Source: Ruminococcus sp.
GTDB taxonomy: Bacteria; Bacillota; Clostridia; Oscillospirales; Acutalibacteraceae
DNA: 18,430 nucleotides
Direction: 5' to 3'
NCBI GenBank assembly: GCA_017502425.1
Contig: JAFVVB010000041.1
Coordinates: forward strand, 1 to 18,430
Shown piece by piece: positions 7,860 to 14,528 of the stretch (position 1 is its first letter; each line of letters opens with the position of its first letter). The translations under genes and the position numbers were made by a program. The notes beneath the pieces were generated by a model, which saw only the letters and a program-made list of their open reading frames with translations, ran no database searches and was not told the origin of the DNA.

Positions 7860-8960
7860 TCAGTCTTTTAGTTTGAAATCAATATAAACAGGGTTGTGGT
7901 CGGAATACTCAAATTTCATATCGATAACATCGGATTTGATAACTTCTATGTTATCGGAAACTATGAAACCGTCTAAAGTGACGTTGAACTGACCCTGCTC
8001 TTTATATGGTTCTCCCGTGTCACGGCATGAAGCAACCGGATTGTTCTCATCAAAAGGAGCAACGAGACTCAAAGAGGTATCTTTGAGCATATCAAGCGGA
8101 AACGCTTGAGCCCATGTGTAATCTTCGCCTGAAACACCGAAAATGCTACCGCTATCAGTAAGCAGGTCTTTATTGAAATCGCCACCGCACAGTACGTAGT
8201 TGCCTTTTTCACACTCTTTTTTCATATCATCGCACAGCATCTGTAACTGCTGTGTCGCGATGGTACCATCGGAAGTGTACGCAGAAAGGTGTACGGTGTA
8301 AAGCACGAGTTCTTTATTGTTTTCAGTATCAAGTCGGCTTACAGAATAGCAACGGTCGAGATCGACGATTTTCATCACGGAGTCTTCTACCATCAGCGAA
8401 CGGCGTATGCTGTTTTTTATATCATACTTACTGATAGTGAGTAAGCCTGACAGGGATTTTCCGTGAGGTTTAAGTATAGGGTAGAAAAGATACGCGCTGT
8501 CAAAATTAGTCGCAAACACGCTGTCGCAAGCATTAAAGCTGTTTTCAAAAAACTCACGCTGGTTTACGTGGTGACTGCGGTCAGAGTTTTCGTCAACTTC
8601 TTCTAAAAGCATGAAGTCAGCGCATTCTTCTTTGAGCAGCGTATCGATACCGTTTAAACATTCGTTTACGCTATCTTCGCTTTTCGCTCTGCTTTCAGTA
8701 CCTCCGTCCATGAAGAAACTGAAGTCTTGTGTGTAGGCACAGAATCCGATGTTGTACGAAATAGCTTTAAGCTCTTTTGATACCTTAACTTTATTAGCCG
8801 TGTTATCGTTTACCGATAGCTCAAGGTTATCTTCGATTCTTTCGTAATCGATGAAAACGTATGAAGCGTAACCTATAACAACAACTAAAATGACAAGTAC
8901 TACACACAGCAGAGATAATAATATTTTTCTAAAGATATTACCTTTATTTTTAGTAGTCAT
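7860..8960 (-). CDS. Membrane-anchored endonuclease/exonuclease/phosphatase (EEP) family protein
   Basis: Protein of 366 residues with one N-terminal membrane helix (about residues 11-34) after a basic start, so the catalytic domain should face outward. The EEP (DNase I-like) fold has its full set of metal and catalytic residues: Asn70 in SYNI, Glu120/Glu121 in LLEEVDEN, His224 in YTVHLSAY, Asp261 and Asn263 in GGDFN, Asp330 in LDGFIVS and Asp354-His355 in SDHNPVYIDF. The family includes DNases, inositol-lipid phosphatases and sphingomyelinases, all cutting phosphodiester or phosphomonoester bonds. An outward membrane anchor favours an envelope lipid, phosphorylated glycan or extracellular nucleic acid as substrate; this is inference. 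The ribosome binding site AGAGG lies before the ATG, and the preceding lipoprotein gene ends 21 bases upstream. An annotator may call it simply an endonuclease. Confidence 0.88.
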   Translation of the reverse strand: MTTKNKGNIFRKILLSLLCVVLVILVVVIGYASYVFIDYERIEDNLELSVNDNTANKVKVSKELKAISYNIGFCAYTQDFSFFMDGGTESRAKSEDSVNECLNGIDTLLKEECADFMLLEEVDENSDRSHHVNQREFFENSFNACDSVFATNFDSAYLFYPILKPHGKSLSGLLTISKYDIKNSIRRSLMVEDSVMKIVDLDRCYSVSRLDTENNKELVLYTVHLSAYTSDGTIATQQLQMLCDDMKKECEKGNYVLCGGDFNKDLLTDSGSIFGVSGEDYTWAQAFPLDMLKDTSLSLVAPFDENNPVASCRDTGEPYKEQGQFNVTLDGFIVSDNIEVIKSDVIDMKFEYSDHNPVYIDFKLKD

Positions 8961-8981
8961 AATAACCTCTGTGAAAACTTA

Positions 8982-9446
8982 TCAGAACAGTCCTCTGATG
9001 GAGTTAGCAAGCTCGCACAGAGTTTCGTATGTCATATCTTCACCCAGTTTAATTTCGCCATTAAATTCAGAAGGTGAAATTGAACCGCCACCAACGGTGT
9101 TGCCGTTGATACATAAATCCAGTGTTGAAGAAGGGTCAGCTGTTTTTACTATATCAGTAGCTTCCTGCGATGTTTTGATAAGGATGTAGCTGTCGTCATC
9201 GTTAGTGCCAACCAGCGCGAATGTTTCAAAATCGCTTCCTGATAAAACAATGTTACCCTGAGCATCAACTAAGGTCATATCGCAGTCGATTTCTGCCCAC
9301 TCAGGTTCAGCCTCGTTTACGCTTTCACTAGCCGGAATAGTATGTGTAGTGCTACTTTTATCATCATTATTCACTTCTTCTTTAGCACATGAAGCGAACA
9401 TCACGCACATCATAATAGCTAAAATAATTAAAGTAAGTTTTTTCAT
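8982..9446 (-). CDS. Small lipoprotein with a SecDF P1-head-like domain
   Basis: Lipoprotein of 154 residues. The signal peptide ends in lipobox FASC, with Cys20 as the lipidation site, followed by an acidic Ser/Thr/Asn linker to about residue 45. The rest resembles the P1 head subdomain of SecD: an opening segment VLSGSDFETFALVGT, a central SYILIKTSQEATDIV, then LDLCINGNTVGGGSIS and a closing FNGEIKLGEDMTYETLCELANSIRGLF. SecD reads similarly (a strand ending in G-V/I-xSAP, then I-x-G-xFT-xEEAxxLAxxIRxGAL). This match is by eye and is moderate. The protein has no SecD membrane helices, so it is not a SecD itself; a substrate-binding or chaperone role outside the membrane is only a guess. Its ribosome binding site overlaps the stop codon of the DUF2079 gene, so the two are probably co-translated. 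Confidence 0.75.
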   Translation of the reverse strand: MKKLTLIILAIMMCVMFASCAKEEVNNDDKSSTTHTIPASESVNEAEPEWAEIDCDMTLVDAQGNIVLSGSDFETFALVGTNDDDSYILIKTSQEATDIVKTADPSSTLDLCINGNTVGGGSISPSEFNGEIKLGEDMTYETLCELANSIRGLF

Positions 9447-9450
9447 ATAA

Positions 9451-9457
9451 TCACCTT
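9451..9457 (-). promoter_or_regulatory. Ribosome binding site of the lipoprotein gene, overlapping the upstream stop
   Basis: On the minus strand AAGGTGA lies four bases before the ATG at 9446. Its first base is the last base of the TAA stop of the DUF2079 gene (9457-9459), so ribosomes ending there can restart at once. Confidence 0.7.
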
Positions 9458-11262
9458 TATTTATGTTGATATATTTCTACGTCTGAGGATTTTCTGACCA
9501 GAGTATAGTCATCTCCCATAACTTGCTTCATTTCCTCTACATACTCAGGATGTTTATGGTATAAAACAAAGTAATCGGTTTGCTCGACTTCTTTGTAGTA
9601 ATCAGGAACGGAATAAATCTCTTTGACATAATACAGATGAGGCATAATGCTGTTGTCTGCTGTGACGCTTTTATCTTTTGGGATAGAGCGAAGTATGTTT
9701 TCGATAGCTTCGGTTTTATCACCGTAGTTTCTCTCAAGTGTTAAGTTACCGGAGACTTTATTGGATAAAATCATTGATGTAGCAGTGAAACACAAAATGA
9801 TAGACATTAATAGCGCTACTCGTCTTATATTACCGCTAAGGTTTTTGATACCCAGTATCGCTAAGAAGATGAGCATAGCAGCCACACCGTATGTGTACTG
9901 GTAGTCAACGTTGTACTGATATGGCCACGACTGCATTAAGTTTATCGGAATAATCGGTAAAATTAGAATGAGTGCGGAAATCTTCTTGTGCATAAACGGA
10001 GTGAACATAAGTGGCAGGAACATCCATACGATGAACGGGAATTTTTCAGGGGTGAACATCATTTTTATCAGATATCCCATATCGAAGAAGATGCTCTTGA
10101 ATACTGAGAAAAATCCTTCCTCATCGTTTATAAAGTAGTCACCGAGTCGTCCTATCATAATGCCTTCAGTTCCTAAAGAAGCAATGATTTTCTGAGCTGC
10201 TATGAAGTAAACAACCGCCATAGCGAGCATAATACCGCCTAAAAGTTTTTTATTCTTATTAATAATAGTGTAAATCGCGATTACTATGAGATATATAGCG
10301 GCATCTTCTTTGACACTAAGAAGTAGCACCGATGTAATAAAGGTAGCGTAGGTTTTATCACTAAGTAGAAAGTAAAACAGGAAAAGAATGATGGTAGTGA
10401 GGAATTTATTCTCGTGGAAATCGTAGAAACATCCGTTGAATAAACATGGGTAGAATACGTAGATGAATTCAAAAGCCATGGTGACTTTTCCCGATAAACC
10501 GAGTTTTTTACAGATAAGATATACAGGGAAAACACCTAATGCTACGAAAATAGATTGTGAACAGATGAGATAAATAGGTGAACGGAATATCATATAACCC
10601 GGTAAAAGTAAATAGAAGAAAGGCGATAGATGAACTCCGAAATGACTCATCTCAACCGAGCGTTCAACCGTGGTAAGTGGAGCACCGGTAGTAGCCATGC
10701 CCTCAAACATCTGGGCAAAAATGCCGAAATCGAATGTCGTGTTAGAGAAATTCTGATATTTGAGTGATGTTATGTAGGAAAAGTAAATTGAAGTCACTAA
10801 AAACAGTGCGCATGCAAAAAGAAAACAGGTTTTATATCCAATATATATTCTGGATAAATTGAGCTTATCGTCTTTAACGCACCATAATACTACCACTAAA
10901 TCAACTACACTAAGACCTATGAGAAAGTAAACGTCAGGATTTCCGCCCTTAGACGCAAATTGAAAATTCAGAATAGTAGTCAGCAGTATCGTGATTCTCG
11001 GAATCAGCGATGGCATACGATACATGTATGTCAGAAAGCATAAGAAAATGCCGAAAACAATAGCGACACCGAAGAATAGTGCAAAGTTTATGGAGTTGTA
11101 ATACGAGTCGAGCTCGTAAAATACCGGATTTTTATACATCTGGAAGATATAGCTTAGCATAAATGATGAGAAAAATGCGGCTATTATCCTCTCTAACGTC
11201 AGATGATGCTGCGATAATTTTTCGATTATATCATTCAATGATATCTTTGTGTTTTCATTCAT
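9457..11262 (-). CDS. DUF2079 polytopic membrane protein
   Basis: Large membrane protein of 601 residues with about a dozen hydrophobic segments and a soluble C-terminal tail of about 80 residues. It fits the DUF2079 family: the loop after the early helices carries FDFGIFAQMFEG (about residues 178-189) and SHFGVHLSPFFYLLLPGY (about residues 207-224), matching the family pattern of FDxGIxxQ followed by HFxxHxSP. DUF2079 proteins share the layout of GT-C glycosyltransferases, which use polyprenyl-phosphate sugars outside the membrane, but no activity is established for them. The tail ends in SIPKDKSVTADNSIMPHLY, a common ending style in this family. It is first in the minus-strand envelope operon, with a strong ribosome binding site AAGGAGA seven bases before ATG and a promoter at 11303-11331. 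Confidence 0.85.
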   Translation of the reverse strand: MNENTKISLNDIIEKLSQHHLTLERIIAAFFSSFMLSYIFQMYKNPVFYELDSYYNSINFALFFGVAIVFGIFLCFLTYMYRMPSLIPRITILLTTILNFQFASKGGNPDVYFLIGLSVVDLVVVLWCVKDDKLNLSRIYIGYKTCFLFACALFLVTSIYFSYITSLKYQNFSNTTFDFGIFAQMFEGMATTGAPLTTVERSVEMSHFGVHLSPFFYLLLPGYMIFRSPIYLICSQSIFVALGVFPVYLICKKLGLSGKVTMAFEFIYVFYPCLFNGCFYDFHENKFLTTIILFLFYFLLSDKTYATFITSVLLLSVKEDAAIYLIVIAIYTIINKNKKLLGGIMLAMAVVYFIAAQKIIASLGTEGIMIGRLGDYFINDEEGFFSVFKSIFFDMGYLIKMMFTPEKFPFIVWMFLPLMFTPFMHKKISALILILPIIPINLMQSWPYQYNVDYQYTYGVAAMLIFLAILGIKNLSGNIRRVALLMSIILCFTATSMILSNKVSGNLTLERNYGDKTEAIENILRSIPKDKSVTADNSIMPHLYYVKEIYSVPDYYKEVEQTDYFVLYHKHPEYVEEMKQVMGDDYTLVRKSSDVEIYQHK

Positions 11263-11302
11263 TTTACTTCTCCTTATGAATTACAAAAGTATATACATAT
11301 TT

Positions 11303-11331
11303 ATAATATCACAAAGCGAATGTGTACACAA
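11303..11331 (-). promoter_or_regulatory. Sigma-A-type promoter of the minus-strand envelope operon
   Basis: Reading the minus strand, -35 TTGTGT (11326-11331) and -10 TATTAT (11303-11308) are separated by exactly 17 bases. Transcription would begin near 11296 and give a leader of about 35 bases to the DUF2079 start at 11262. A perfect palindrome covers the -35 (see findings). Confidence 0.6.
11321..11330. repeat. Ten-base perfect palindrome over the -35 element
   Basis: TGTGTACACA is fully self-complementary and overlaps five of the six bases of the -35 element of the minus-strand operon. It could be a repressor operator, but a palindrome of ten bases can arise by chance in AT-rich DNA. Confidence 0.45.
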
Positions 11332-11374
11332 GTATAATTGACTCTAATATATTCTTTTCTTTTTGAAATATATG

Positions 11375-11383
11375 TGATAAAAT
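11375..11383 (+). promoter_or_regulatory. Possible extended -10 promoter for the GNAT-apbE pair
   Basis: TGATAAAAT has the TGnTAnAAT form of an extended -10 element, without a recognisable -35. It would start transcription near 11390, barely before the ribosome binding site AAAGGAG, giving an unusually short leader. A TTGACT at 11338-11343 has no -10 at the right distance. The true promoter is uncertain. Confidence 0.3.
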
Positions 11384-11403
11384 AGCAAAAGGAGTGTGAT
11401 AAA

Positions 11404-11868
11404 ATGATTAGAAGAATCACTGAAAATGACAGAGAACTTTACTATAAATACGCGGATTTGTTCTATACTTCAGATGCGGTTAATGCACCTGTACCGAAAG
11501 AAAACTATAAAATAACCTTTGATGAGTTTATGAGAAGCGACGAGTACGTGTGGTGCTACATTTTTGAAATTGACTCTAAACCATGCGGTTTTGCTATGCT
11601 CAGCCGTACTTTTTCTCAGGAAGCAGGCGGAGTTTCCGTGACGGTAGAGGAAATCTACGTTGAAGAAGAATACAGAAACCGAGGTTTAGGTACACAGTTT
11701 TTTGAATATATGAAGGAAAACATTCCTGCCGCAAGATACAGAATAGAAGTGGAATCCGATAACGAGAAAGCGATGGCGCTTTATAAACGTATGGGATTTA
11801 AGGTTTTACCGTATATTCAGATGGTTATCGAAAAGCACAACAACGAATGTATGAGTAAAGGTGAGTAA
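11404..11868 (+). CDS. GNAT-family N-acetyltransferase
   Basis: Acetyl-CoA-dependent N-acetyltransferase of 154 residues. Motif A is clear: VEEIYVEEEYRNRGLGTQFFEYM (about residues 81-103), with the R-N-R-G-L-G pyrophosphate loop, followed by IEVESDNEKAMALYKRMGF, the typical last strand-helix pair. The acceptor cannot be deduced; it could be a small amine, an antibiotic or a protein N-terminus. A ribosome binding site AAAGGAG lies before ATG 11404. The stop TAA (11866-11868) is one base from the ATG of the apbE gene, and the ribosome binding site of apbE lies within this gene, so the two are very likely co-translated. Whether this reflects a shared function is unknown. Confidence 0.88.
   Translation: MIRRITENDRELYYKYADLFYTSDAVNAPVPKENYKITFDEFMRSDEYVWCYIFEIDSKPCGFAMLSRTFSQEAGGVSVTVEEIYVEEEYRNRGLGTQFFEYMKENIPAARYRIEVESDNEKAMALYKRMGFKVLPYIQMVIEKHNNECMSKGE
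11857..11864 (+). promoter_or_regulatory. Ribosome binding site that sets the apbE start at ATG 11870
   Basis: AAAGGTGA lies five bases before ATG 11870. The in-frame GTG at 11861 is part of this ribosome binding site and so is not the likely start; the signal peptide also begins properly with MKKIF from 11870. Confidence 0.75.
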
Positions 11869-11869
11869 A

Positions 11870-12916
11870 ATGAAAAAGATTTTTTCTGTCTTTTTTGCTT
11901 TACTTACTGTACTTTTATCTTTGTGTGGATGCGCTGATGCTGAAAAATCTACTGATGAGATGTTTGCACTCGATACAATAATTACATTTTGTATTTATAG
12001 CAGTGACGAAAATATATCAACTGATACTATCTCAAAATGCAAAGACGAAATCATAAGGCTTGAGAATATGTTAAGCGCTACTAAAAAAGGCTCGGATGTG
12101 TATAATATCAACCACTCTGACGCAAAAAAAGTGAGTGTCAGCGATGAAACGATTCGTCTTTTACAAAAAGCACGAAAGCTATCAGAAAGCTGTGATGGTG
12201 CTTTTGATGTTTCTGTGTATGAGCTCGTTAAACTCTGGGGATTTGACACTAAAGAGTATAAAGTGCCTACTAGTGACGAAGTAGAAAAAACTCTACGATA
12301 TGTGGGATATTCTGATGTCACGATTGATAAAAACGATGTTTTGCTTAAAAAGGGAATGAGCATCGATTTAGGTGCTATTGCTAAAGGATATATTGGTGAG
12401 CGTTTGTATGATATTATGAAAAACTCTGAAATTGATGCTGGAATCATCAATCTGGGTGGAATGGTCGTTACTTACAGTAGTGAAAATTCTTCTAAAGAAT
12501 TTAGCGTAGGCGTTGAGTACCCTGACACCGGTGATGTTTTTGCTAAACTTAATGTCAGTAAACCTTTTACCGTAACATCGGGAGGGTATCAGAGATATTT
12601 TGAAAAAGACTCAAAACGCTATCATCATATACTGGACCCAAAAACAGGAAAACCTAGTGAAAGTGATATTTCATCAGTTACTGTGATTAGTGATGACGGT
12701 GTTGCTAACGATGCATTATCAACCGCCTTTTATGTTATGGGAGTAGATGAAACACTTGAGTATCTGAAAAATCATAATGCCGATGTTGAAGACGGTTATA
12801 GTGTGATTATACTTTCATCTGATAAAAGTCAGGTTTTTGTGTCAGAAAAGCTCAAAGCTGACGGATTTGAGCTTCTAGATGGTTATGAAAAAGAAATAAA
12901 CATAAATTATGTGTAG
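11870..12916 (+). CDS. apbE: FAD:protein FMN transferase lipoprotein
   Basis: ApbE-family flavin transferase, which uses FAD to attach FMN covalently to a threonine or serine of target proteins (Rnf and Nqr subunits, some extracellular reductases) outside the membrane. With the ATG at 11870 it has 348 residues, usual for the family. Signal peptide with lipobox LCGC (Cys21 lipidated). Family motifs in order: LDTIITFCIY (about 33-42), LVKLWGFDT, IDLGAIAKGY with Asp166 and Lys172, INLGGMV, TSGGYQRYFE, HHILDPKTGKP and NDALSTAFYVMG with Asp281 and Thr285, the expected metal ligands. No Rnf, Nqr or FMN-binding target gene is in the window, so its substrate is elsewhere. The start codon choice is explained at the ribosome binding site entry. 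Confidence 0.95.
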   Translation: MKKIFSVFFALLTVLLSLCGCADAEKSTDEMFALDTIITFCIYSSDENISTDTISKCKDEIIRLENMLSATKKGSDVYNINHSDAKKVSVSDETIRLLQKARKLSESCDGAFDVSVYELVKLWGFDTKEYKVPTSDEVEKTLRYVGYSDVTIDKNDVLLKKGMSIDLGAIAKGYIGERLYDIMKNSEIDAGIINLGGMVVTYSSENSSKEFSVGVEYPDTGDVFAKLNVSKPFTVTSGGYQRYFEKDSKRYHHILDPKTGKPSESDISSVTVISDDGVANDALSTAFYVMGVDETLEYLKNHNADVEDGYSVIILSSDKSQVFVSEKLKADGFELLDGYEKEININYV

Positions 12917-12932
12917 AATGAGTTGTTTTTGG

Positions 12933-12961
12933 TTGACCTTATAAACAGCTTTTGGTATATT
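12933..12961 (+). promoter_or_regulatory. Sigma-A-type promoter of the SNF transporter gene
   Basis: -35 TTGACC (12933-12938) and -10 TATATT (12956-12961) with a 17-base spacer, close to consensus. It lies 32 bases before the transporter ATG at 12993, so the transporter can be expressed independently of apbE, for which no terminator is visible. Confidence 0.7.
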
Positions 12962-12992
12962 TATTTTAATAAAAAAATGAGAGGTGTTTGGA

Positions 12993-14360
12993 ATGAGCAG
13001 AGAAAAGCTGAGCTCAAGACTTGGTTTTATTCTTATTTCTGCGGGCTGTGCAATCGGTCTTGGTAACGTTTATCGTTTTCCTATTATCACCGGTAGCTAC
13101 GGCGGCGCGGCATTCGTAATGATTTACATTTTATTCCTTATTATGCTCGGTCTGCCGATTATGGTAGCAGAGCTTGCGGTAGGACGAGCTAGTCAACGTA
13201 GTATAGCTACTTCGTTTGATGTACTTGAGAAACCTAACCAGAAGTGGCATCTGATGAAATACGCAGGTGTAGCAGGTAACTATCTTCTTATGATGTTTTA
13301 CTGTACCATTTCTTGCTGGATGGTTATTTATTTTTGTAAGTATTTAAACGGTTCTATCGTAGGTGTTACCGAAGCTGAAAAACTCGGAGAGGTTTTTGGA
13401 GCAACTGTATCGAATACATCACTGAATCTTATTATGACATTCGTAGTAATCGTTGTGTGTTTTGGTATCTGTGCTTTAGGACTTCAAAAAGGTGTTGAGC
13501 GTGTTACTAAAGTAATGATGGTTGCACTTTTAGCGCTTTTAGTAGGACTTGCTGTTTACTCATGCACACTTTCTAACGCAGCTGAAGGTCTTAAATTCTA
13601 TTTAGTACCTTCTTTTGATAAAATGAAAGAAGCAGGTATAGGTAAGGTTATTTCTGCGGCTATGGGTCAGGCGTTCTTCACTTTATCTATCGGTATCGGT
13701 TCAGTAGCGATTTTCGGTAGCTATATCGGAAAAGACCGCAGACTTTTAGGTGAGGCTGCGACTATCGTATCACTTGATACTTTCGTTGCATTGATGTCAG
13801 GACTCATAGTATTCCCTGCGTGCTTTACCTATAATAACGGTGTTACAGCAGATGCTGACACAGTAGGTGCAAGCTTCCTGTTTACTACACTTTCATCGAT
13901 TTTCAACCAGATGCCTGGCGGCAGAATCGTCGGAACACTTTTCTTCCTGTTTATGATTTTTGCGGCTTTTTCAACAGTAATTGCTGTTTTCGAGAACATC
14001 GTTTCTTTCTGGTTAGAGCTCACTAAAAAGAAGAGATGGAGCGTTTGCCTTATTAATATCGCTTTGATGATGGTGCTGTGCTTACCATGCGTGCTTTCAC
14101 TTAACGTATGGTCAGAAATTAAGGTGTTCGGACTAGGATTTATGGATTTAGAAGACGCTATCGTTTCTAAATGGCTACTTCCTATCGGTAGTCTTGTGTA
14201 TGTTCTTTTCTGTACTTCCCGCTATGGTTGGGGCTCTAAAAACTTCTTTGAAGAAGTTAACGCAGGTAAAGGTCCTAAACTTCCTAAGTGGGTTGTACCA
14301 TATATGAAATACGTTTTACCAGTAATTATCGTAGCTATTTTTATAGTTTCTGTTATATAA
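12993..14360 (+). CDS. Sodium-dependent SNF-family transporter
   Basis: Sodium:neurotransmitter symporter (SLC6/NSS) family, 455 residues with about eleven to twelve membrane helices; bacterial members take up amino acids such as tryptophan, tyrosine or leucine with sodium. The diagnostic first helix is SSRLGFILISAGCAIGLGNV followed by YRFP (about residues 7-30), whose glycine-rich break forms the sodium and substrate site; most relatives have WRFP here, so this one has Tyr in place of Trp. ELAVGR follows helix 2. The substrate cannot be predicted. The start is ATG 12993, with GAGGTG (12981-12986) six bases upstream; the in-frame GTG at 12984 lies inside this ribosome binding site. It has its own promoter and terminator, so it is probably a single-gene unit. 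Confidence 0.93.
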   Translation: MSREKLSSRLGFILISAGCAIGLGNVYRFPIITGSYGGAAFVMIYILFLIMLGLPIMVAELAVGRASQRSIATSFDVLEKPNQKWHLMKYAGVAGNYLLMMFYCTISCWMVIYFCKYLNGSIVGVTEAEKLGEVFGATVSNTSLNLIMTFVVIVVCFGICALGLQKGVERVTKVMMVALLALLVGLAVYSCTLSNAAEGLKFYLVPSFDKMKEAGIGKVISAAMGQAFFTLSIGIGSVAIFGSYIGKDRRLLGEAATIVSLDTFVALMSGLIVFPACFTYNNGVTADADTVGASFLFTTLSSIFNQMPGGRIVGTLFFLFMIFAAFSTVIAVFENIVSFWLELTKKKRWSVCLINIALMMVLCLPCVLSLNVWSEIKVFGLGFMDLEDAIVSKWLLPIGSLVYVLFCTSRYGWGSKNFFEEVNAGKGPKLPKWVVPYMKYVLPVIIVAIFIVSVI

Positions 14361-14361
14361 G

Positions 14362-14394
14362 AAAAAAGACCTTCTTAACAGGAAGGTCTTTTTT
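14362..14394 (+). terminator. Intrinsic terminator after the SNF transporter
   Basis: A stem of AAAAAAGACCTTC (14362-14374) and GAAGGTCTTTTTT (14382-14394) with a seven-base loop, followed by further T. It begins directly after the transporter stop. Confidence 0.92.
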
Positions 14395-14414
14395 TGTTAA
14401 AAATTTGTTTAATA

Positions 14415-14427
14415 TTTCTTCAAGAAA
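14415..14427. repeat. Short inverted repeat upstream of the htrA promoter
   Basis: TTTCTT and AAGAAA flank one central base. It lies about 50 bases before the htrA -35 element, where an operator or activator site might be. It could equally be chance in this AT-rich gap. Confidence 0.3.
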
Positions 14428-14474
14428 CTATCAATATGTGGAAATATAATGATATCATACATTCAGCATAGTTG

Positions 14475-14503
14475 TTGTATATTTTGAAATAATGATATAT
14501 AAT
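14475..14503 (+). promoter_or_regulatory. Sigma-A-type promoter of the htrA-like gene
   Basis: -35 TTGTAT (14475-14480) and a consensus -10 TATAAT (14498-14503) with a 17-base spacer. Transcription would begin near 14510, just before the ribosome binding site AAGGAGG (14515-14521). Confidence 0.65.
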
Positions 14504-14514
14504 TAACTGTATCT

Positions 14515-14521
14515 AAGGAGG
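14515..14521 (+). promoter_or_regulatory. Ribosome binding site that sets the htrA start at ATG 14529
   Basis: Consensus AAGGAGG lies seven bases before ATG 14529 (MSDRF). The earlier in-frame ATG at 14523 is only one base away, too near for initiation, so it is rejected as the start. Confidence 0.8.
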
Positions 14522-14528
14522 AATGATT

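Noticed and set aside
11861..11863. GTG 11861 as the apbE start
   Set aside because: It is part of the AAAGGTGA ribosome binding site that serves ATG 11870, and the signal peptide starts properly at 11870.
11995..12450. Minus-strand 151-codon ORF inside apbE
   Set aside because: Ser/Thr-rich shadow of the apbE motifs with no independent signal.
14523..14525. ATG 14523 as the htrA start
   Set aside because: Only one base from the AAGGAGG; ATG 14529 has the proper seven-base spacing.
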